Shown: piece after piece, positions 1-8,745 of the stretch | How the letters are laid out: the number at the start of each line of letters is the position of its first letter | How positions within the stretch are numbered: the stretch's first letter is position 1 | Assembly (NCBI GenBank): GCA_963741305.1 | Contig: CAVUHL010000003.1 | Span: 8,122,001-8,186,000, forward strand | Source of the DNA: DATMER01 sp963741305 | Lineage (GTDB): Bacteria > Acidobacteriota > Thermoanaerobaculia > Multivoradales > UBA5704 | Reading direction: 5' to 3' | DNA length: 64,000 nucleotides | Made by a program: the position numbers and the translations under genes | The notes under the pieces: generated by a model | Seen by the model: only the letters and a program-made list of their open reading frames with translations | Database searches by the model: none | Told to the model about the DNA's origin: nothing

Positions 1-341
1 ACGATCACCGGGACTCGGCGGCCTCGATGGCCTTGATGCTCCAGATGATGGGGAACGAAGTCCAGACCGCGCACGATGGCGTCGAGGCCTTGGCATCGGC
101 TGAACGGTTCCGCCCGCAGGTGATCCTGATGGACATCGGAATGCCCAGGCTCAACGGCTACGAGACGACGCGGAGCATCCGCGAGCGGCCATGGGGGCGC
201 GACGTGATCGTCATCGCATTGACCGGTTGGGGGCAGGACGTGGACCGCGCCAAATCGAAGGAGGCCGGGTGTGACGGCCACCTGGTGAAGCCGGTCAACC
301 TGCCCGATTTGGAGAAGCTCCTGGCCGAGCTGCAGGCGTAG
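1..341 (+). CDS. Response regulator receiver protein, 5' end outside window
   Basis: A CheY-like receiver domain whose start lies upstream of the window: the frame stays open to base 3 and reads DHRDSAAS before the first ATG at 27, which is the usual sequence after a receiver acidic pocket. The phospho-acceptor Asp is in LMDIGMPRLNGYE, the Thr switch in ALTG, and the conserved Lys in HLVKPVN near the C-terminus. Nothing follows the receiver, so it is a single-domain regulator or the C-terminal receiver of a larger hybrid kinase. Its stop is four bases from the convergent stop of the chemotaxis-kinase fusion, whose own C-terminal receiver is very similar in style. A phosphorelay between the two is likely but inferred. 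Confidence 0.9.
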   Translation, partial: DHRDSAASMALMLQMMGNEVQTAHDGVEALASAERFRPQVILMDIGMPRLNGYETTRSIRERPWGRDVIVIALTGWGQDVDRAKSKEAGCDGHLVKPVNLPDLEKLLAELQA

Positions 342-345
342 CGCC

Positions 346-3300
346 CTACGACGGGCGGGGGAGATCGATCAGGTCGTAGAGGACCTGGGGGTCGACCGGC
401 TTGGTCAGGTGGTGATCGAACCCGGCTTCCAGTGAGCGCATCTGGTCCTCTTCCCGCCCGTAGCCGGTCAAGGCCAGGAGCAGGGCCGTTGCCGTCCGCC
501 GCCTTCTGCGCAACCGGCTGGCAACCTGGTAGCCGTCCAGCCCAGGCAAGCCGATGTCGAGCATGACGACCTCGGGATTGAACGAGCCGGCCGTTTTCAG
601 CGCCCCGGGGCCATCGTAGGCGACTTCCACTTCGTGTCCCTTCAGGCGTAGGAGAAGGGCCAGGCTCTCGGCCGAATCCACGTTGTCATCCACCACCAGG
701 ACGCGGCGGCCACGCGAGGCCGAGGCAGGGGAGAGAGCTTCGTCTGTGAGGACACCGCGCCGCTCCGATTCCCTGTTCGTGGGTGCCAGGGTGGGCAGGC
801 GCACGACGAGCTCGCTGCCCTGTCCGAGTCCCGCGCTGTGGGCCTCGACGCTGCCGCCGTGCAGTTCGACGAGGTGGCGCACCAGCGTCAGCCCGATTCC
901 CAATCCCCCTCCCGTGCGGTCGTATGAGCGGTCCGCCTGCATGAACAGCTCGAAGACGCGCGGCAGGGTTTCCGGAGCCATGCCGCTGCCGTCGTCGCGT
1001 ACCCGCACCACGACCTCGCCGGGAGCCTCCGGTCCGTTGGTCACCAGCTCGGCCGTCACCCAGCAGCGGCCGCCGTGGGGGGTGAACTTGGACGCGTTGT
1101 TGAGCAGGTTGCCGAAGATCTGGTCCAGCCGGGTGGGGTCCGCGTCCAGGTAGACCGGCTCGCGCGGCAGCGAGATGGAGAGCGCCTGGCCGCGTGCCTC
1201 CATGAGGGGCTGGCTGATCTCGGCCGAGTGCCTGAGGAAGGCCGCCAGCTCGACCCGCTCTCTGCGCAGGCGGACCTCGCGCCGGGTGATGCGGGAGACG
1301 TCGAGCAGATCCTCGATCAACCGTCCCATGTTCTGGATCTGCCGGTTCATCATGTTCCGCGCCTGCTCGACCACGGCGCTGTCGGCGCCGGCGGTCTCCA
1401 GCACTTTTGCGGCATTGCGCAGGGGGGCCAGAGGGTTGCGCAGCTCATGGGCGAGCAGGGCCAGGAACTCGTTCTTGCTCCGGTCAGCCGCGGCCAGCTC
1501 CTCGACGCGCTGGTGCAAGGCCGTTTCCAGCTCCTTGCGCCGGGTAATGTCCTTGATGGCGAGCAGCACCAACGCCTTCTGGCCGCTCTCCTGAAAGAAC
1601 CGCCGGGCATTGAGCAGCATGGTCTTGCGGCCGATGTGCTCGAACTCCTGTTCCACCTCGTAGCCTTCCGCGACGTTGCCGTGAAGCTGGATCTCCTCCA
1701 GGAGCTGGCGCAGCTCGGGGATGTTCCACTGGCCCTGTCCGAGCTCGTAGAGAAACCGTTTCTCCGTCGTTTCCGGGCTTTCCATGAACGTTTGATAGAA
1801 CGAGTGGCTCGCGGTCTGCACGCAAAGGTTGGCGTCCAGCACCAGGAGGGAATCGCTCACGGTCGCCACGATGCTCTCGGCATATTCGCGGGCGCGCCGC
1901 AGCGTTTCGATGTCGACGAGCATGATCACGGCGCCGTCGATCCTGTTGTCCAGGGTCTTGTAGGGCTGTATGCGCAGCGAGTACCAGAGCCCCTGCCTGT
2001 CCTGGACCTCGCGTTCCCTGGTGCTGGCCGTGTCGATCACTTCCGTCAGCAACGGCTCCAGGTCGGGGACGCTGAAGTTGAGCTTGAAGTCGCTGATCGG
2101 CCGGCCGATGTCGGTGGGTACCAGGTTGAAAAGCTTTTCCGCCATCGGCGTGAAGCGCCGGACGCGCAGGTTCTGCTCGATGATGACGATGGCCATCTGG
2201 ACGCTGCTGAGGACGTTGAACAGGTCGTCGTTGAGCCGGTTCAGCTCGGCGTTGCGGTTCTGCAGCTCGTCGTTGACCGTGACCAGCTCTTCGTTGCTCG
2301 ACTGGATCTCTTCCTTGGAGGTCTCCAGCTCCTCGTTGATGCTCTGCAGCTCCTCGTTGGCGGACTGCGCCTCCTCGTTGGCCGACTGCAGCTCTTCGTT
2401 GACGGTCTCCTGCTGCTCGATCACCGATTGCAGGTACTCGCGGGTCGCGGCCAGCTCCTGGGCCAGGCGGGCGTTCTCACCCTGAGCGGCATCGGCGGCA
2501 TCAACGGTCTCACTGGTCCGGAGCTTCCGGCGCGGGAGAGGGCTCGCTGGTGGCTGGACGGGCTCTTCGAACAGGACCAGGAATGCGCCTGCCGAGCTTC
2601 CCTCGAGAGGGATCACTTCCAGGTTGACTTCCCGGATTCCGTCGTGAGATTTGATCAGCAACCTCTCCTCGCGGACCGGGTCCTTCTGTTTCCTGGCCTT
2701 GCCGATTGCGGCCCGCAAAGTGACGCCCAGCCCCTCCCGGGCCATCCTGAGCAGGCTCAGGCTCGCCTTGCCCGGCGCCGGCGTCAAAAACGGCCCGGTA
2801 TCCCCACGGAACTGCAGGATCTCCAGATCGGCATTGACCACTACGCCAGGCGGGACATACCTCGCCAGGAGGATGCGGTCGGCCTCTCTCTGCGCGTCGG
2901 CAGCGGTCCCGGCCTGCTGCGGCCGGCCGCGGCCAGGCGCTTCCCTGTCCCGCTTCGAGGGTTGCCCGAGGACAATCCGGCGGGTGGAGGGTTTCTTGGT
3001 GTAGCTCCTGTGCCTGGCGTCCGCCACCTCGAACAGGTCGCGGTAGGAGCCGATCGTCTCCGAGCTTCCCAGCACGAGGACGCCGGCCGGCTTCAGGGCA
3101 TAGTGCAGGAGGGGCACGACCTTCTTCTGCAGCGCCGGCTCCAGGTAGATGAGCAGGTTGCGGCAGGAGATGAGGTCCATCTGGGAGAAGGGCGGGTCAA
3201 TCAGCACGTTGTGGCGCGCGAACACGCACATGTCGCGGATCGTCTTGCTGACGCGGTAGCTGCCGTTCACCTGTGCGAAGAAGCGCCGCAGGCGCTCCGG

Positions 3301-4389
3301 CGAGACGTCGTGCTCGATGCTCTTCGGGTACACGCCGGCACGGGCCTTGTCGATGACGGTTCCGTTCATGTCTGTGGCGAAGACCTGGACCGGATACCGG
3401 CTGCCCATGGCCTCGGTGAGCTCGGCGAAGAGGATCGCGATGGAGTAGGCCTCCTCGCCGGTCGAGCACCCCAGCACCCAGGCGCGCAAGGGCTCGTTCG
3501 CGGAGCGGTTCTTCAACAGCCCGGGCAGGACCGTGGCCTTGAGCGCTTCGAACGTATCCGGATCGCGGAAGAACCGCGTCACGTTGATGAGGATGTCCTG
3601 GTATAGGGCCTCCACTTCACCCGGGTTCTTGCGCAGGAAGCGCGCGTAGTCCTGCATCCCCTCGATCTTGTGCAGGACCATGCGGCGGGTGATGCGGCGG
3701 CCGAGGCTGCTCGCCTTGTACTGGCTGAAGTCGACGTTCAAGGCCTTGTGCAGGATCTCCAGGATCTTGCCGGGGTCCGGCTCGCCGGCCCTGGCCAGAT
3801 GAGGATGGCGGGCGATGCGCCCGATCTCGGCGGCGATCCCCGCGGGGGAGAGCACGAAATCCACGCAGCCGGTGGCGATGGCGCTGTGCGGCATGCTGCA
3901 CTGCTGGGCCGTGTCGTCCTGGGCGAAGGTGATCCCGCCCTCGGCCTTGATCTCCTCCAGTCCGAGGGTGCCGTCGGTGGCCGTGCCGGACAGGATCACG
4001 CCGATCGCCCTGTCGCCCTGGTCCTCCGCGAGGGAGCGAAGGAAGAAATCGATGGGCCGGTGCTGGCCGCGGGCGTCCTCCCGGGGGAGCAGTTGGAGGA
4101 TTCCCTGCGAGACGATCATGTTGCGGTCGGGCGGGATGACGTAGACGCAGTTCGGCTTCACCTGCGGCTCGTCATGGACCTCCATGACCGGCATGGCGGT
4201 GGCCCGGGACAGGATTTCCGATAGCAGGCTGACATGCTTGGGGGCCAGGTGCTGCACGAGCACAAAAGCCATGCCGGTATCGACCGGCATCGCGCCGAGC
4301 ATCTGAGTGAAGGCGTCGAGCCCTCCAGCAGAAGCGCCGATGCCGACGATCGGAGGAGACCCGGCCGTGCTCCGTTTTTTTGTAGGCAT
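346..4389 (-). CDS. CheB-CheR-PAS-histidine kinase-receiver fusion
   Basis: A 1,347-residue signalling protein. The N-terminus is a CheB methylesterase domain (residues 1-190) with the nucleophile motif GASAGG (Ser20), LVQHLAP and SGTATDG. A CheR methyltransferase domain follows (about 205-480; VLGCSTGEEAYS, SCRNLLIYL). Residues 620-710 form a long Glu/Gln-rich coiled coil (NEELQSANEE type), followed by PAS-like domains, a HisKA dimerisation domain with LLAHELRNP (His981), an HATPase domain with DDGSGM and GGGLGIGL, and a C-terminal receiver with Asp1278 in VVMLDIGLPGLDGY. This order is the known CheB/CheR-fused hybrid kinase family. No chemoreceptor or CheA is nearby, so the role is probably sensory signalling rather than classical chemotaxis. 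It is divergent from the injection-system operon, and a regulatory link is only a possibility. Confidence 0.95.
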   Translation of the reverse strand: MPTKKRSTAGSPPIVGIGASAGGLDAFTQMLGAMPVDTGMAFVLVQHLAPKHVSLLSEILSRATAMPVMEVHDEPQVKPNCVYVIPPDRNMIVSQGILQLLPREDARGQHRPIDFFLRSLAEDQGDRAIGVILSGTATDGTLGLEEIKAEGGITFAQDDTAQQCSMPHSAIATGCVDFVLSPAGIAAEIGRIARHPHLARAGEPDPGKILEILHKALNVDFSQYKASSLGRRITRRMVLHKIEGMQDYARFLRKNPGEVEALYQDILINVTRFFRDPDTFEALKATVLPGLLKNRSANEPLRAWVLGCSTGEEAYSIAILFAELTEAMGSRYPVQVFATDMNGTVIDKARAGVYPKSIEHDVSPERLRRFFAQVNGSYRVSKTIRDMCVFARHNVLIDPPFSQMDLISCRNLLIYLEPALQKKVVPLLHYALKPAGVLVLGSSETIGSYRDLFEVADARHRSYTKKPSTRRIVLGQPSKRDREAPGRGRPQQAGTAADAQREADRILLARYVPPGVVVNADLEILQFRGDTGPFLTPAPGKASLSLLRMAREGLGVTLRAAIGKARKQKDPVREERLLIKSHDGIREVNLEVIPLEGSSAGAFLVLFEEPVQPPASPLPRRKLRTSETVDAADAAQGENARLAQELAATREYLQSVIEQQETVNEELQSANEEAQSANEELQSINEELETSKEEIQSSNEELVTVNDELQNRNAELNRLNDDLFNVLSSVQMAIVIIEQNLRVRRFTPMAEKLFNLVPTDIGRPISDFKLNFSVPDLEPLLTEVIDTASTREREVQDRQGLWYSLRIQPYKTLDNRIDGAVIMLVDIETLRRAREYAESIVATVSDSLLVLDANLCVQTASHSFYQTFMESPETTEKRFLYELGQGQWNIPELRQLLEEIQLHGNVAEGYEVEQEFEHIGRKTMLLNARRFFQESGQKALVLLAIKDITRRKELETALHQRVEELAAADRSKNEFLALLAHELRNPLAPLRNAAKVLETAGADSAVVEQARNMMNRQIQNMGRLIEDLLDVSRITRREVRLRRERVELAAFLRHSAEISQPLMEARGQALSISLPREPVYLDADPTRLDQIFGNLLNNASKFTPHGGRCWVTAELVTNGPEAPGEVVVRVRDDGSGMAPETLPRVFELFMQADRSYDRTGGGLGIGLTLVRHLVELHGGSVEAHSAGLGQGSELVVRLPTLAPTNRESERRGVLTDEALSPASASRGRRVLVVDDNVDSAESLALLLRLKGHEVEVAYDGPGALKTAGSFNPEVVMLDIGLPGLDGYQVASRLRRRRRTATALLLALTGYGREEDQMRSLEAGFDHHLTKPVDPQVLYDLIDLPRPS

Positions 4390-4600
4390 ACGAGGCTAGG
4401 TTACACCCGATCCTCTCGGGACGGCGCGGAGTAGATCTTTTCAGATTCCTTAATGGCCCTTGTAACGAAACGCTGGGCTGCGCCGACTAACGTTTTCGGA
4501 GAGCGGAGAAGCCACAGCCCAGCGGGTGGCATCCGGACTCCAAGCGTGATCGCCGCCGCGCCCCTGTGGCGCGGAGTGTCAATCAGAGGAGGAGCACCGC
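4390..4600. promoter_or_regulatory. Divergent intergenic region upstream of the eCIS operon
   Basis: This 211-bp gap separates the start of the chemotaxis-kinase fusion (minus strand) from the first gene of the contractile injection system (plus strand), so it must hold promoters for both unless transcription enters from further away. I could not assign a convincing -35/-10 pair. A strong purine-rich ribosome binding site, AGAGGAGGAG, lies at 4585-4594 just before the sheath ATG. Confidence 0.5.
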
Positions 4601-6553
4601 ATGCCTACGTATCTCCACCCCGGCGTCTACATCGAGGAGATCCCGAGCGGAGCGAAAACGATCGAGGGCGTCAGCACCTCGATCGCCGCTTTCGTCGGGC
4701 CCGCGCGCAAGGGGCCGGCGGGCGAGGCCACTCTCATTCACAGCCTCGATGAGTACATCGCCACCTACGGCGGCGTGCACTCCGCTGCGGATGCGATGGG
4801 CCTGTCCGTCACGGCCTACTACCAGAACGGCGGCAAGGACGCCTACATCGCCCGTCTGGTGAGCACCAATCCCCCCGCCGCGCCGTCGTCGCGGCTCCTC
4901 GCCGGCCAGGACACCGGCGGCGCGAGCGTGCTGAACGTGTCGGCGACCAGCCCCGGCACCTGGGGCGACGAAACGCGCATCCGTGTCAGGAAGCCCAACC
5001 CTACCGATCCCACGTTCACGCTGGAGGTCGGCCATCTCGAAAACGAAAAGTTCGTCGCCGACGAAACCTTTTCTGGCCTGTCGATGAACGCCGCGAGCGC
5101 CGACTACGCGCTGACGCGCGTCAACGGCGTGTCGAAGCTGGTCAACCTCTCGCTCGAGGCCGCGGCCACGGCCCAGCTGCAAAAGGGCTCTCTGACCGGG
5201 GCAGCCCTTCCCAACACCGCCGACTATTTCAGCGGTGCCAGCGGCGTCAAGGACGCGATGACGCTGACGCTCAACGTCGACGGTCTGGGCGCGAAGAAGA
5301 TCACGCTCGGAACCGCGGCGTCGCTCGCCCTCGCCGGTGACAACGCGGGCGACGGCGGGAAACTGGCCACGGCGATCAAGGATGCGATCGTCGCGCTCGG
5401 CCCCAGCCAGACGCCGTACAAGGACATCGCCGTCGCCTACGGCGCCAACCGCAAGTTCGTGCTCACGTCGGGCAGCAGCTCGTCTTCTTCTTCGGTGGTG
5501 GTCTACGGCGGCAGCGGCGCGGCTACCGACCTCGCCAAGCTCATCCTGATCGATCCGGCCAGCAATCCGGTCGCGGTGCAGGGCGCCGGCAAGGTGGTTC
5601 CGCTCGCCCTGCCCGGCACGAACGATCTCGGCGAGCCGATGGCCGGCGGCGTCGAGGGTCCTCCGGCGGCGAGCGATTACACGGCTTTCTTCGGTCAGAA
5701 GCTGATCAAGATCCGCGACGCCAGCATCATCGTGCTGCCCGGGCAGTCGGTCCCCAAGAGCGGCGCCGGCAACGATGCGGTTTCCGCCGCCATCGCTCAC
5801 GCCGAGTCGACGCAGCGGTCGATGGTGATCATCGATCCCGAGCCGAACGCGGAGTTGGAGAGCGCCAACGACGTGGACCAGCTCGCGCTGACCACTTCGA
5901 CCTACGGCGTCCTCTACTACCCGTGGGTCGAGATGACCAATCCCTTTTTCAAGCCGGGCGACGGCAGCACGCCGACGATCCCGGTCGCGCCTTCGGCTTA
6001 CGCCGCGGGCATGTGGGCCAAGATCGACGGCCGCCGTGGCGTGTGGAAGGCCCCGGCCGGCGTCGAGACTTCGCTCCTCGGCGTGGCGGCTTTGCGGTTC
6101 AACGTCGGCGACGGCGATCAGGACCAGCTCAACCCGCTCGGCGTGAATGCGCTGCGCAAGCTGCCCGGCTTCGGCCACGTGATCTGGGGCACGCGCACGC
6201 TCTCCACCAAGGCAAATCCGGAATGGCGCTACGTGCCGGTGCGGCGCACCGCGATCTTCATCGAGCAGAGCGTCTACAACAGCATCCAATGGGCGGTGTT
6301 CGAGCCGAACGATCACAAGCTGTGGTCGTCGCTGCGCTCCAACATCGACGCCTTCATGAACGGCCTGTGGCGCTCGGGTGCGTTCCAGGGCGAGAAGGCT
6401 TCGGACGCCTACTTCGTCCGTTGCGGCCTCGGCGACACGATGGTCCAGTCGGACATCGACCGCGGCCAGGTGATCGTCGTCGTCGGCTTCGCGCCGCTCA
6501 AGCCCGCGGAATTCGTGATCGTCCGCATCCAGCAGAAGGTCGCTCAGCAGTAA
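4601..6553 (+). CDS. eCIS contractile sheath protein
   Basis: A 650-residue phage tail sheath family protein (Afp2-4/Pvc2-4 type). The N-terminus, YLHPGVYIEEIPSG followed by TSIAAFVG, is the signature strand region of sheath subunits. The C-terminal third (VFEPNDHKLW, IDAFMNGLWRSGAF, FVRCGLGDTM) is the conserved domain that packs on the tube. Several eCIS use two to four sheath paralogues; here there is one. A serine-rich stretch near residue 290 sits in the variable outer insertion domain. It is the first gene of the run, begins after a strong AGAGGAGGAG site, and is 19 bp from the tube gene. Sheath contraction drives the tube and spike into the target membrane. Confidence 0.96.
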   Translation: MPTYLHPGVYIEEIPSGAKTIEGVSTSIAAFVGPARKGPAGEATLIHSLDEYIATYGGVHSAADAMGLSVTAYYQNGGKDAYIARLVSTNPPAAPSSRLLAGQDTGGASVLNVSATSPGTWGDETRIRVRKPNPTDPTFTLEVGHLENEKFVADETFSGLSMNAASADYALTRVNGVSKLVNLSLEAAATAQLQKGSLTGAALPNTADYFSGASGVKDAMTLTLNVDGLGAKKITLGTAASLALAGDNAGDGGKLATAIKDAIVALGPSQTPYKDIAVAYGANRKFVLTSGSSSSSSSVVVYGGSGAATDLAKLILIDPASNPVAVQGAGKVVPLALPGTNDLGEPMAGGVEGPPAASDYTAFFGQKLIKIRDASIIVLPGQSVPKSGAGNDAVSAAIAHAESTQRSMVIIDPEPNAELESANDVDQLALTTSTYGVLYYPWVEMTNPFFKPGDGSTPTIPVAPSAYAAGMWAKIDGRRGVWKAPAGVETSLLGVAALRFNVGDGDQDQLNPLGVNALRKLPGFGHVIWGTRTLSTKANPEWRYVPVRRTAIFIEQSVYNSIQWAVFEPNDHKLWSSLRSNIDAFMNGLWRSGAFQGEKASDAYFVRCGLGDTMVQSDIDRGQVIVVVGFAPLKPAEFVIVRIQQKVAQQ

Positions 6554-6572
6554 GCAACCGAGGAGGAATCCA

Positions 6573-7082
6573 ATGGCAGCCCCCCTCTTTCCAGTCAACG
6601 CGCACCGGCACGACCCGTACCGGACGTTCAAGTTTCAGGTCGTGATCGACGGCCAGATCGTCGCCGGACTGCGCAAGATGACCGCCCTCAAAAAGAAAAC
6701 GGAGCCGGTAAAGTGGCGTACCGCGGGCGACCCCTCGCACGAGCGGGTCATGCCCGGCGGCACGAGCTACGAGCCCGTGACCCTCGAGCAGGGACTCACC
6801 CACGACCCGGTGTTCGAAGTGTGGGCGAACCTGGTGAACAACCTCGAGGGCGACGCGGCGATGTCGCTCAAGAATTTCCGGAAGAGCATCGTCATCAACG
6901 TCCTCAACCTGCAGGGCCAGGTGGCGATCTCCTACAAGCTGAACCGCGCGTGGGTGTCGGACTATCAGGCCCTGCCTGACCTCGACGCCGGCAGCATGAA
7001 CACGGTCGGGATTCAGTCGATCACCCTGCAGCACGAAGGCTGGAGCCGCGACACCGCGGTGGCGGAGCCCGCGGAGAGCTGA
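6573..7082 (+). CDS. eCIS inner tube protein (gp19-like)
   Basis: A 169-residue member of the conserved phage tail region family (Afp1/5, T4 gp19-like). The start HDPYRTFKFQVVIDGQ, the central VMPGGTSYEPVTLEQGLT and the C-terminal region with a WVSDYQALPDLDAG turn are typical of tube subunits that stack as hexameric rings inside the sheath. An AGGAGG site lies just upstream of the ATG. The stop overlaps the next start by one base, indicating translational coupling. One tube protein of this type is present; a second, longer CIS-tube-type protein is encoded further downstream and probably forms the tube-baseplate junction. Confidence 0.95.
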   Translation: MAAPLFPVNAHRHDPYRTFKFQVVIDGQIVAGLRKMTALKKKTEPVKWRTAGDPSHERVMPGGTSYEPVTLEQGLTHDPVFEVWANLVNNLEGDAAMSLKNFRKSIVINVLNLQGQVAISYKLNRAWVSDYQALPDLDAGSMNTVGIQSITLQHEGWSRDTAVAEPAES

Positions 7083-7837
7083 TGTTGCTTCCTGGCGGGA
7101 TCGTGCGCGACGGAGAGCGGCGGCGCGGTTTCGGGTTTCGCCCGGTCGACGGGACGCTCGAAGCGGCGCTCGCCGATGTGGCCGCCGCAGCCAGCATGCC
7201 GAAGGCAGTGACCTCGGTGCTGGCCGCGGCGCTCGCCGAGCTTGGCGGAGAGCCGGTTGCCGAAGAGGCCGTCCGGAATCTTCCGGTCGGTGACCGGCAG
7301 TTCCTCGTGCGGCAGCTCAGCGTCTATCTCGGCCACGATCCGGTGTGGCTCACGGCCGTCTGCCGGGCCTGCGGAGAGTCGTTCGACTTCGAGGTCCGGC
7401 AGGCCGATCTCCCTGTCAAGGAGGCCGGCGAGAGCTTCCCCTACGCCGAGGCGGGCGGTTTGCGGTTGCGCGTGCCCACCGGAGCGGATCAGGAGGCAAT
7501 CGCGGGATTCTCCGACGAGCGGGCGGTGCGGGCTCTCTTCGAACGTTGCCGGCTTGGTGGTGATGGAGACCTGGCAGCGGCCGAGGCGGCTCTCGAAGAG
7601 GCTTCGCCGGAGGTTGCACTCGCCGCTCTCGCCAGTTGTCCGGCGTGCGGGGCGAGCAATGAGGTTTCCGTCGATCCGTATCTCGGGCTTCCGGCGCACA
7701 GCGAGGAGCTGTTCGCGGAAGTTCACTCTCTGGCGTTGAATTATCACTGGAGCGAGGCCGAGATCCTCGCCCTGCCTCGCGCCCGACGGCAGCTCTATCT
7801 ACGCTTGATCGATCGTTCGCGGGGGTTGGTGCAATGA
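7082..7837 (+). CDS. Zinc-ribbon baseplate chaperone-like protein
   Basis: A 251-residue protein with two CxxC knuckles, Cys94/Cys97 (CRAC) and Cys186/Cys189 (CPAC), that together could bind one zinc ion. The N-terminal half carries LPVGDRQFLVRQLSVYLG, which resembles the T4 gp26/gp51-type baseplate hub assembly chaperone proteins often found directly after the tube gene in phage-like clusters. The C-terminal helical segment (WSEAEILALPRARRQLYLRLI) also fits this group. The assignment rests on motif pattern and position and is uncertain. It overlaps the genes on both sides (1 bp upstream, 4 bp downstream), so it is an integral part of the operon and probably acts in baseplate assembly rather than in the finished particle. 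Confidence 0.55.
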   Translation: MLLPGGIVRDGERRRGFGFRPVDGTLEAALADVAAAASMPKAVTSVLAAALAELGGEPVAEEAVRNLPVGDRQFLVRQLSVYLGHDPVWLTAVCRACGESFDFEVRQADLPVKEAGESFPYAEAGGLRLRVPTGADQEAIAGFSDERAVRALFERCRLGGDGDLAAAEAALEEASPEVALAALASCPACGASNEVSVDPYLGLPAHSEELFAEVHSLALNYHWSEAEILALPRARRQLYLRLIDRSRGLVQ

Positions 7838-8742
7838 GCGGCCGCGGATTTTTTGCCGCGGTCGTCCGTGACAGCCGGCCGCGTGGCGGCGGCGAGGGGA
7901 TGATGCCTTTGGCTTCGGTTGAAGCTCCCGATGTGGTTGCTTCGGAGGCGGAGGGACGGACACGGACGGACATGGACCAGCACGGACGGCCTGCGGTGGC
8001 TCCGGAGGTTGTACCCGGGGCGTTGCCTGTGAGCCGGCCGCTTCCGACAGTACCAGACGCTTTGCAGGCCGCTTTACAGGCGAAACCTTCTCCCATCACC
8101 GCTCACGTTTCCGTTCCGGACCCCTGGGACCGCCGGCAACCTGCCGGCCGTCCTTTGGTTAGCAGCCGGCAGGATGCCGGCGGTCCCAGGGTCGTCAGCG
8201 GGTCCATTCCCTCTCCGGTTGAGGTTGATGGCCAGGCAGCTTCCGCGGCACTCCCGGAAGGAGCTCCTGAGATTCTGCGCGAGCTGACCGTCGAGCCGCC
8301 CTCGCGACGAACAGCGGCGACCATGCCTCCGGATGTAGGGGCGGGGCTTGCCCCCGCCCGGGAGGGGGTAAACCCCTCCCCTACATTCGGACAAAAGGTT
8401 TCCAAGAGCGAGGAGGTAGGGGAGACGGTCACGTGGACAGAAGTCGTGGAGACTTCTGAGCCGGTCCCATCTGCAGAGATCATCGCTCCGGAGAGAACCG
8501 TCGTAGTAACAGAGCAGTCGCTGCTCGTGACTCCGACCCGTGTTGTCCCTTCGGGAAGCGAACCTGCCGTGACTCCGCGGCAGGTTTCCCGGCAGGAGAC
8601 GGTCCTGCGGAGCGAGGGTCCTCGCGTGCACATCGGTGTGGTGGAGATCGTCGTCGCGGCCCCGGCGGAGAAGCGCGCGCCGGCTGCCGCTGCGGCTCCT
8701 TCCTCGAACCTGGCGAGCCGCCGTTACCTGCGGAGCCTTTGA
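7834..8742 (+). CDS. Low-complexity eCIS protein with conserved C-terminal strand motif
   Basis: A 302-residue protein of unknown function, rich in Pro, Val, Ala and Arg and probably disordered for most of its length. Near the C-terminus it has VHIGVVEIVVAAPAE followed by an Ala/Pro linker and RRYLRSL. From memory, similar operons carry a short conserved protein at this position with an IGRIEV-like strand and a terminal YL motif, so this tail is likely the functional part. The middle contains three different DNA repeat elements (7954-7989, 8122-8191, 8329-8390) that are translated in frame, which explains its odd composition. It overlaps the upstream gene by 4 bp and is 3 bp from the DUF4255 gene. 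I cannot name a function. Confidence 0.6.
   Translation: MSGRGFFAAVVRDSRPRGGGEGMMPLASVEAPDVVASEAEGRTRTDMDQHGRPAVAPEVVPGALPVSRPLPTVPDALQAALQAKPSPITAHVSVPDPWDRRQPAGRPLVSSRQDAGGPRVVSGSIPSPVEVDGQAASAALPEGAPEILRELTVEPPSRRTAATMPPDVGAGLAPAREGVNPSPTFGQKVSKSEEVGETVTWTEVVETSEPVPSAEIIAPERTVVVTEQSLLVTPTRVVPSGSEPAVTPRQVSRQETVLRSEGPRVHIGVVEIVVAAPAEKRAPAAAAAPSSNLASRRYLRSL
7954..7989. repeat. Short ACGGAC-type direct repeat inside a coding region
   Basis: Several copies of ACGGAC or a close variant, at irregular 4-10 bp spacing, occupy 36 bp of the low-complexity eCIS gene and encode a Arg/Thr/Asp-rich segment. It differs from the two palindromic elements downstream in the same gene. Confidence 0.6.
8122..8191. 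repeat. 27-bp inverted repeat (GACCGCCGGCA family) inside a coding region
   Basis: Left arm 8122-8148 and right arm 8165-8191 are reverse complements at 26 of 27 positions with a 16-base loop. The core is CCCTGGGACCGCCGGCA. It resembles mobile REP/MITE-like palindromes of high-GC genomes and is read through in frame. Confidence 0.8.
8329..8390. repeat. Composite palindrome (ATGTAGGGG family) inside a coding region
   Basis: Outer arms CCGGATGTAGGGG and its near reverse complement enclose two inner G/C hairpins (GGGGCTTGCCCC and GGGGGTAAACCCC types). The element is 62 bp and lies in frame in the low-complexity eCIS gene. A REP-like mobile origin is inferred from the symmetry. Confidence 0.8.
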
Positions 8743-8745
8743 TCC

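Noticed and set aside
1075..3606. Long open frame on the plus strand opposite the chemotaxis-kinase fusion
   Set aside because: It mirrors codons of the minus-strand gene, which has clear CheB, CheR, HisKA and receiver motifs. High GC makes such antisense frames common.
4583..6631. Minus-strand open frame opposite the sheath gene
   Set aside because: Arg/Asp/His-rich mirror of a well-recognised sheath protein; no motif and no start context.
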